Positions 24,701 to 27,931 of a DNA stretch of 27,931 bases are shown here, in pieces. Each line of letters opens with the position of its first letter. Position 1 is the first letter of the stretch. The DNA comes from Rubrobacter sp. (GTDB taxonomy: Bacteria > Actinomycetota > Rubrobacteria > Rubrobacterales > Rubrobacteraceae), in contig JACDAR010000041.1 of the NCBI GenBank assembly GCA_013695335.1, positions 1 to 27,931 on the forward strand, written 5' to 3'. The notes beneath the pieces are model-generated. The model did no database searches. It saw only the letters and a list, made by a program, of their open reading frames with translations, and was not told the origin of the DNA. The translations under genes were made by a program, and so were the position numbers.

Positions 24701-24758
24701 CGCCAGCGTAACGGCCGTAGGATTGAACATGCTCTTGGGTGAGGAATCCGTCCGCCAC
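21705..24758 (-). CDS. tnpA: Tn3-family transposase TnpA
   Basis: DDE transposase of the Tn3 family, apparently complete at 1017 residues (the family is about 950-1020). The N-terminal part (LTQEHVQSYGRYAGEPTTEQ, DNDKLLVGRHRGDHNRLGFA) matches the family DNA-binding region. The catalytic core has SVDGLRF with an Asp at residue 694, TSDSASYSDVIFGLFALLG with Asp near 766, FSPRLADAGEARFWRM, and GQRGEVRKRYREGQEDQLGA with the Glu near 922. No frameshift or stop. The start is GTG at 24758 with GGGAGGG upstream (complement of 24761-24767), only 18 bases after the dehydrogenase stop, so the two are likely co-transcribed. Confidence 0.95.
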   Translation of the reverse strand: MADGFLTQEHVQSYGRYAGEPTTEQLARFFYLDDNDKLLVGRHRGDHNRLGFALQLGTVRFLGTFLADPTDVPGIVAAYVAAQLSIEADSLTRYSEREPTHNEHVAEIRQAYAYKNFGEQPEHFRLVRWLYGRAWLSDERPSVLFDLATAWLVERKVLLPGPTVLARLVIQVRDRANKRLYSVLSGLADEDQRRKLERLLLIETDTRHTTLDRLRKAPTRISGAELVRALNRLREVRALGAGSFDLSGVPLGRVDALARVAVSIKAQAIYRMPEHRRVATLVAFARKLEATATDDALDLFDRLVSDLVSRSQGAERRERMRTIKDLDAAALALRDACELLLDPGLGDATNLGELRAQVFARTAEQDLQQAVARVGEIARPPEEDHQKELLRRWQTARAFLPDLLAAIDFQGTEAAEPVLEALDCLKGIDWKGRKSIDDAPISVVSSGWQRLAVDDNGKVDRKAFSLGVLEALQDTLKRRDIYVSPSERYADPRAKLLSGEAWEAARPGVLRALELPDSPGEYLQEVGERLDTAYRRTAENLPDKADVTIDPKGKGRDALDISRLDELEEPASLVDLRNTLGGMLPQVDLPELLLEMHERTGFADAFTHVAEGGHRVEDLHKSVCAVLVAEACNVGLEPLVEPGDAALTRSRLSWVAQNYFRADTLTEANARLVDAQAGIQLTGVWGGGELASVDGLRFVVPVRTINAGPNPKYFGRGRGITYLNYVSDKSTGFHGMVVPGTLRDSLFVLDGLLENQTSLEPVEVTSDSASYSDVIFGLFALLGYQFSPRLADAGEARFWRMDRSADYGPLNGISRNKIKVDLIHENWDELLRVAGSLKLGTVTASEFVRTLQAGSRTSTIAAAIAEVGRIAKSLSLLSYVDDEAHRRRILVQLNRHEKRHELSRKIFHGQRGEVRKRYREGQEDQLGALGLAVNAVCLFNSLYLDESVRHLKEEGEQTTDEDLARVSPLARGHVRVLGRYHFTLDNSVVEGGLRPLRDPEGLDEHEFPLADSGKSLL

Positions 24759-24776
24759 TACCCTCCCGGCGTTACC

Positions 24777-25691
24777 TCAGTCGACTGTGAGCACGACCTT
24801 GCCCCTGACATGGCCGGTCTCGACCTCGCGGTGGGCGTCGGCCGTCCGGGCGAGCGGGAACGCCTTCCAGATTGACACCTTCAGGTGTCCCTCGCCGTAC
24901 ATGCGGGTCAGCTCGGCGAGCTTGCCTACCGAACGCTCGGTCCCCACCCGGCGCACCCCGAGCCGCGCGGCGTTTGCCCAGTCGGCGATGGTGACTATGC
25001 GCTCCGTTGAGCCGACCAGCTCGACAGAGACGTCGAGCGCCTCCCCGCCAATCGCATCGAGCACCGCGTCGACGCCGTCCGGGGCGACGCTACGCACCCG
25101 ATCAGCCAACCCGGGTCCGTATGTAACCGGGATCGCGCCAAGTGAACGCAGGTAGTCGTGGTTGTGCTCGCTCGCAGTCCCGATCACGGCCGCTCCCCGC
25201 TCTCGGGCGATCTGGACCGCGAAAGACCCGACGCCGCCGGCGGCGGCGTGGATGAGCACGGTGTCGCCCGGCGCGACGGCCAGCTCGTCGAGGGCGGTTT
25301 GGGCGGTTTGGCCTGAGGCGGATAGCACACCCGCCTCCCCCCACGGCATGGACGCCGGCCTTTTCGCGACCTGGTCGGCGGGTACGACCACGGTGTCGGC
25401 GTAGCCTTGCATCCTCAGGAAGGCGATGACCTCGTCGCCCTCCGCAACGCTGGTGACTCCGGACCCTGCCTGGTCGACGATCCCGGCGACCTCGTTGCCG
25501 AGGCGAGCCGGGAACTCCAGCGGGAAGTAGTCGGCGAAGTCCCCGCGCCGGGTGCCGCAGTCAAACGGCTGTACCCCGGCGGCCCGGACCCGGATTCGCA
25601 CCTGCCCGGGTCCGGGTTCAGGATCTGGTACCTCGATAGGATGCAAGACGTCCGGTTCGCCGTACTCATCGAACACGATCACGGTTGCCAT
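24777..25691 (-). CDS. NADP-dependent quinone oxidoreductase-like (MDR family)
   Basis: Medium-chain dehydrogenase/reductase, zeta-crystallin/quinone oxidoreductase type, 304 residues. The GroES-like domain comes first (DEYGEPDVLHPIEVPDPEPG, GNEVAGIVDQAGSGVTSVAE), then the Rossmann domain with AAAGGVGSFAVQIARERGA (NADPH-binding loop) and LDAIGGEALDVSVELVGSTE. The cysteine cluster and His/Cys ligands of zinc alcohol dehydrogenases are absent, so it should be zinc-independent. Likely substrates are quinones or alpha,beta-unsaturated carbonyls; the precise one is unknown. A near-perfect Shine-Dalgarno AAAGGAGGT precedes ATG at 25691. It is the last cargo gene before tnpA. Confidence 0.88.
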   Translation of the reverse strand: MATVIVFDEYGEPDVLHPIEVPDPEPGPGQVRIRVRAAGVQPFDCGTRRGDFADYFPLEFPARLGNEVAGIVDQAGSGVTSVAEGDEVIAFLRMQGYADTVVVPADQVAKRPASMPWGEAGVLSASGQTAQTALDELAVAPGDTVLIHAAAGGVGSFAVQIARERGAAVIGTASEHNHDYLRSLGAIPVTYGPGLADRVRSVAPDGVDAVLDAIGGEALDVSVELVGSTERIVTIADWANAARLGVRRVGTERSVGKLAELTRMYGEGHLKVSIWKAFPLARTADAHREVETGHVRGKVVLTVD

Positions 25692-25774
25692 GGCTACCTC
25701 CTTTCACTGGCGTGAGGGGTTGTCATCGAGCGGGCGTTGCACGAATAATCTGCCGAGAATGAGTCCACTGCAGT

Positions 25775-26197
25775 TCACCACGGGACCTTCGGGTCCGGCT
25801 CGACGTTACGCTTTTGCATGCCTTCGGTTGCTGGATCTATTCCCCAAGAGATGATGCGCCGCGGGTGGATGCGGATAATCTCATTGCTGAAATAAGGCAT
25901 ATGCGGGGCCTGATCCGCCAGCGCCTCGGCCCGACCACGGATCTCGATGCCCCGGACTCGCCACGGGTCGAGCGAGGCGATGTCGTCCACGACGAAGGAG
26001 ACCCGCCCATCGGCTTGGACGTTGCGGAACTTACGGCTGGCGCCCATCTTGAAACCGCCGATGTCGATGGTGTCAGTCTCGACGTTATGGCGGAAGGCGA
26101 CGGGGTTATTCTGCGGGTCCCCATCGGGCGAGACGGTCGCGAGTCTACCGAGAGCCTGCGCGGCCAGGTAACCACGTTCAACTTCGGTGAATGTCAT
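25775..26197 (-). CDS. PPOX-class F420-dependent oxidoreductase-like protein
   Basis: Split-barrel protein of the pyridoxamine-phosphate-oxidase-like superfamily, PPOX-class putative F420-dependent group. FTEVERGYLAAQALGRLATV, SPDGDPQNNPVAF, GGFKMGASRKFRNVQADGRV, SFVVDDIASLDPWRVRGIEI and RIHPRRIISWGID follow this family's order. From ATG at 26197 it has 140 residues, a normal length; GGGAGGT upstream supports it over the in-frame ATG at 26299, whose extra 34 residues look like shadow sequence. Members bind F420 or flavin and reduce small molecules; the substrate is unknown. It sits 25 bases after the DUF5519-like gene and 83 bases before the dehydrogenase. Confidence 0.86.
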   Translation of the reverse strand: MTFTEVERGYLAAQALGRLATVSPDGDPQNNPVAFRHNVETDTIDIGGFKMGASRKFRNVQADGRVSFVVDDIASLDPWRVRGIEIRGRAEALADQAPHMPYFSNEIIRIHPRRIISWGIDPATEGMQKRNVEPDPKVPW

Positions 26198-26222
26198 GGT
26201 TGCGTACCTCCCACAGACGCGC

Positions 26223-26588
26223 TCATGTCTCGTCCTCCTCTCCCCGGCTAGCGGCCCGGCGCTCGGCGACGCCTTCCGCGGCCTCCCTGGCCCGCGCATA
26301 ATTCGAGCCCAGGATCTCCAGGACAGCAGAGACGTCTTCCCGTTCCTCTATGGGGTAGCTGACATAGCCTTTGGAGCCAGCCCGGTGCTGACGTGCCCGA
26401 CCTTCGGAGAGCAGGCCCTCGCGCATCTCCTTCGTCACGGGAAGATCGGCCATACCGTCGCGGTGGATATGCCCGATCGTACGCTTACCGTAGCGAAAGA
26501 ACACCGCATTGAACCTGCCGGTTTCGGAGGTTGTCCCAGGCCAGCGGAGCACCTCCTCCTCAATCAGTGTCATAGATTCATCGTTCAT
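26223..26588 (-). CDS. DUF5519/luciferase-like small protein
   Basis: A 121-residue protein with the pattern of the DUF5519 (luciferase-family) group: an N-terminal helix and EEEVLRWPGTTSETGRFNAV, then FFRYGKRTIGHIHRDGMADL, PVTKEMREGLLSEGRA, GYVSYPIEEREDVSAVLEIL and a C-terminal helix. No enzymatic role is established for this group that I can rely on. ATG at 26588 is preceded by GAGGAGGATCGGA and is preferred over the in-frame ATG at 26771, because the added 61 residues are Arg/Pro-rich with no family resemblance. It is the first full-length gene of the minus-strand cassette. Confidence 0.75.
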   Translation of the reverse strand: MNDESMTLIEEEVLRWPGTTSETGRFNAVFFRYGKRTIGHIHRDGMADLPVTKEMREGLLSEGRARQHRAGSKGYVSYPIEEREDVSAVLEILGSNYARAREAAEGVAERRAASRGEEDET

Positions 26589-26793
26589 TCCGATCCTCCT
26601 CTCGCGAGGTCTTCGCGGTGTCGCCGGCAGTGAACCTCGATCCATGCCGAACCTCTTCCACCGATCTTTTTCGTGACCACATGACTGAGCGGGCAAAAAC
26701 CTCATGCGCCAACCTGGAACCTGGAAGCGTTGCGACAGGGCCACCGGCCTCCACCGTTCCACGGGTTTCACAGGAACCCCGGGTCCAACGCCG
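26589..26793. other. Leader region of the minus-strand cassette
   Basis: About 205 bases of untranslated leader between the short ORF at 26794-26847 and the DUF5519-like start. It contains a GGGTT/AACCC hairpin around 26764-26780 and a CGCGA/TCGCG pair just upstream of the DUF5519 ribosome binding site. No other gene is supported. Confidence 0.4.
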
Positions 26794-26847
26794 CTAGTGC
26801 TTCATGTCCCGGAGGCCGCCCAAGCTCTCGTCGTAGTGGATAGTCAT
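26794..26847 (-). CDS. Leaderless 17-codon ORF at the cassette promoter
   Basis: The ATG at 26847 lies only 7 bases after the -10 of the predicted minus-strand promoter (26855-26860), so it would be at or beside the 5' end of the transcript. It encodes MTIHYDESLGGLRDMKH and stops at TAG (26796-26794). It may be a leader peptide, the remnant N terminus of a deleted gene, or chance. I recognise no family. Confidence 0.35.
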   Translation of the reverse strand: MTIHYDESLGGLRDMKH

Positions 26848-26854
26848 GCCACCT

Positions 26855-26883
26855 ATTATCATCTGTATATAAAACAATGTCAA
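26855..26883 (-). promoter_or_regulatory. Near-consensus minus-strand promoter of the cargo operon
   Basis: Read on the minus strand: a perfect -35 TTGACA (complement of 26878-26883), exactly 17 bases, then GATAAT (complement of 26855-26860, five of six). The start point would be near 26848. It is the best sigma-70-type promoter in the window and would drive the DUF5519, PPOX and dehydrogenase genes and possibly tnpA. Confidence 0.75.
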
Positions 26884-26909
26884 CCAACTATATGATTAAC
26901 ACTGTTTTA
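26870..26909. promoter_or_regulatory. Candidate TetR operator (11-bp inverted repeat)
   Basis: TAAAACAATGT (26870-26880) and ACACTGTTTTA (26899-26909) are inverted copies with one mismatch in eleven, separated by 18 bases. The left arm overlaps the -35 and spacer of the minus-strand promoter, and the right arm lies upstream of the tetR start. A second, perfect palindrome TTTACGTAAA at 26906-26915 overlaps the right arm and sits just before a GATAGT that could be the tetR -10. Binding by the adjacent TetR is inferred. Confidence 0.55.
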
Positions 26910-26939
26910 CGTAAAGATAGTAACTGGTAGGATGCCGGT

Positions 26940-27584
26940 ATGGAGAAGAAATCGGGTCATCCTATCCATGGTGAGGATCAGAGGCCGGGTCCGCGACGGG
27001 CGCCGGCACCCGGAGAGCGCCAACGGGACGCCGAGCGCTCCCGCCGTCAGTTGTTGGCGGCAGCGTTGGACGAGTTCGCGGCCAAAGGCTTTGCTGGGGC
27101 TCGCGTGGGGGACATCGCTGAGAGTGCCGGGGTCAACAAGCAATTAATCAACTACTATTTCGGAAGCAAGGAGGGACTCTACCGGGAGCTTCAACATAGT
27201 TGGTTGGATCGCGAGGCGACCTTTGCCGACCCCGATCTTGCCCTTGAAGATCTGATCGTCCGTTACCTACACGACGTTCTTGCAGACCCGCGTCTGATGC
27301 GTCTTCTGGTGTGGAGGGGATTCTCGGAAGGTACGGAACAGCCACCCGACGACTCCCCAAGGAGCGAAGACCTCTCTAGCCTACTAAAACGCCAAGCCGA
27401 CGGCGAGCTGGCCTCGGATCTCGATCCCGCTTCCGTGCGGCTGCTCCTCATGGGGGCGGTTGTTGCCCCGATAGTGATGCCTCAGATGGTTCGCAAGATC
27501 TTCGGGCTCAATCCTCACTCACCCGAGTTCGAGGAGCGCTACGGTGCACAATTGCGTCGCATCGTCCGTCGCCTCGCTGACTGA
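26940..27584 (+). CDS. TetR/AcrR-family transcriptional regulator
   Basis: One-component repressor with an N-terminal helix-turn-helix and a ligand-binding C-terminal domain, 214 residues. After a disordered basic start, ERSRRQLLAAALDEFAAKGF then ARVGDIAESAGVNKQLINYY and FGSKEGLYREL form the classic TetR HTH (about residues 34-83). The C-terminal domain (LALEDLIVRYLHDVLADPRL, VWRGFSEG) is helical and contains no obvious ligand motif. It diverges from the cargo operon, with inverted repeats between them, so it probably represses that operon and itself. ATG 26940 is used; an out-of-frame ATG at 26932 is not. The ribosome binding site is weak. Confidence 0.9.
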   Translation: MEKKSGHPIHGEDQRPGPRRAPAPGERQRDAERSRRQLLAAALDEFAAKGFAGARVGDIAESAGVNKQLINYYFGSKEGLYRELQHSWLDREATFADPDLALEDLIVRYLHDVLADPRLMRLLVWRGFSEGTEQPPDDSPRSEDLSSLLKRQADGELASDLDPASVRLLLMGAVVAPIVMPQMVRKIFGLNPHSPEFEERYGAQLRRIVRRLAD

Positions 27585-27631
27585 GGCTCAGGGATGGCGA
27601 GTACGAGTACCGGTGAAGTTAACAGGCGACC

Positions 27632-27653
27632 CGGCTCCGCCAACACTGAGCCG
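27632..27653. repeat. 6-bp inverted repeat with 10-base loop
   Basis: CGGCTC (27632-27637) and GAGCCG (27648-27653). There is no T-run after it, so an intrinsic terminator of tetR is unlikely. It may be part of a recombinase-binding region. Confidence 0.45.
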
Positions 27654-27745
27654 ACCGGTCTAACAGACCTAGAGAGGACTTCTGCAGCACATACACTGCA
27701 CCAAGTAGACTAATCTTTTCCTGGTACGCTTCGTGGCGTCCGAAA

Positions 27746-27764
27746 ACCCGCTGTTTGGGCGGGT
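27746..27764. repeat. 6-bp inverted repeat before the recombinase gene
   Basis: ACCCGC (27746-27751) and GCGGGT (27759-27764) with a 7-base loop, 29 bases upstream of the recombinase ATG. It could be an operator or leader hairpin. Confidence 0.45.
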
Positions 27765-27793
27765 CGCAGAGTGGCGAATCCGAGGGGGTTTAA

Positions 27794-27931
27794 ATGGTAC
27801 GGAGAAATGGCCGGAGAAGGGTTGCGATCTACTGCCGGGTCTCGACCTCGGACCAGGACAACGACCGCCAGGAGCGCGACCTGCTGGAGTACGCCGAGAG
27901 GGCGGACTTCGAGGTGGTGGAGGTCTTCAAG
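27794..27931 (+). CDS. Serine recombinase/resolvase, N-terminal part (runs off window)
   Basis: The first 46 codons of a serine site-specific recombinase, cut by the window end. After a basic start (MVRRNGRRR) comes VAIYCRVSTSDQDNDRQERD, in which Arg15 and the catalytic Ser17 form the RVS motif of the resolvase/invertase catalytic domain, then LLEYAERADFEVVEVF. ATG 27794 follows GAGGGGG. It may be the TnpR resolvase of the Tn3-like element, or an unrelated recombinase. Total size and C-terminal HTH cannot be seen. Confidence 0.85.
   Translation, partial: MVRRNGRRRVAIYCRVSTSDQDNDRQERDLLEYAERADFEVVEVFK

Larger units (their letters stand above)
27585..27793. other. Intergenic region upstream of serine recombinase (possible res site)
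   Basis: This 209-base gap contains an imperfect direct repeat, ACCGGT followed by TAACAG (27609-27625 and 27654-27666), a CGGCTC/GAGCCG stem (27632-27637 and 27648-27653), the 8-bp palindrome GACCGGTC (27653-27660) and an ACCCGC/GCGGGT stem (27746-27751 and 27759-27764). Density and position fit recombinase binding sites, but no Tn3-type res consensus was recognised. Confidence 0.4.
21613..27931. mobile_element. Tn3-family transposon with redox cargo (right end outside window)
   Basis: Proposed element: terminal repeat at 21613-21650, tnpA on the minus strand, a minus-strand cargo operon (dehydrogenase, PPOX protein, DUF5519-like protein), a divergent TetR regulator, and a serine recombinase starting at 27794 that could be its resolvase. 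The left boundary is supported by the repeat and by the change from a housekeeping block. The right boundary and cargo membership are inferred, because no second repeat lies in the window. The dehydrogenase-to-PPOX genes might instead be chromosomal. Confidence 0.5.

Noticed and set aside
22150..24875. Plus-strand ORFs inside the tnpA region
   Set aside because: Antisense shadows of a complete 1017-residue transposase.
26589..26771. N-terminal extension of the DUF5519-like ORF to ATG 26771
   Set aside because: The extra 61 residues are basic low-complexity sequence and a strong ribosome binding site precedes ATG 26588.
27570..27590. GCCTC/GAGGC hairpin at the tetR stop considered as a terminator
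   Set aside because: Five base pairs with a seven-base loop and no T-tract; not sufficient.

Overview
The window is GC-rich DNA from an actinobacterium. It most resembles a deep-branching, Rubrobacter-like lineage: it has an mIHF-type nucleoid protein beside gmk, an actinobacterial-style PriA without helicase motifs, a type IV pilus PilD/M/N/O set inside a housekeeping block, and dense packing with GTG/TTG starts and 4-base stop/start overlaps. The lineage is an inference from gene content and style; no rRNA or tRNA is present.

Bases 1-21555 are one almost continuous plus-strand housekeeping block. It opens with mihF-gmk-rpoZ-coaBC-metK-priA-def-fmt (nucleoid structure, GMP phosphorylation, RNA polymerase omega, CoA and SAM synthesis, replication restart, formyl-Met addition and removal). 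After a 184-base gap comes a sugar acyltransferase (NeuD/PglD type) coupled to pilD-pilM-pilN-pilO and a Ser/Ala/Pro- and Gly-rich membrane-anchored protein in the usual PilP position. A predicted promoter then leads into the shikimate genes aroC-aroK-aroB-aroQ, followed by a GFA-family zinc protein and an orphan small protein. A predicted extended -10 promoter precedes efp-nusB-polyprenyl synthase-tlyA-nadK-recN.

From about 21613 the content changes to an accessory region. A full-length Tn3-family transposase on the minus strand is followed, 54 bases past its stop, by a 38-bp segment ending in the Tn3/Tn21-type inner sequence ACGCTAAG, a good candidate for one terminal inverted repeat. Upstream of tnpA and co-oriented with it lie a quinone-oxidoreductase-like dehydrogenase, a PPOX-class (F420-type) flavin/deazaflavin-binding protein and a DUF5519-like protein. 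A TetR regulator diverges from them. The intergenic region carries a near-consensus minus-strand promoter (TTGACA-17-GATAAT) overlapped by an 11-bp inverted repeat that looks like a TetR operator. The window ends inside a serine recombinase preceded by several short repeats. The simplest reading is a Tn3-family transposon with a TetR-controlled redox cassette between tnpA and a resolvase; the second terminal repeat is not in the window, so the right boundary is unknown.

Points of most interest are the TetR-controlled cassette transcribed into tnpA, a leaderless 17-codon ORF at its promoter, a CoaBC whose CoaC half lacks its catalytic motifs, the repeat-rich pilus-operon protein, a sharp AT-rich patch inside fmt, and a nadK whose fold suggests a start upstream of the first standard codon.
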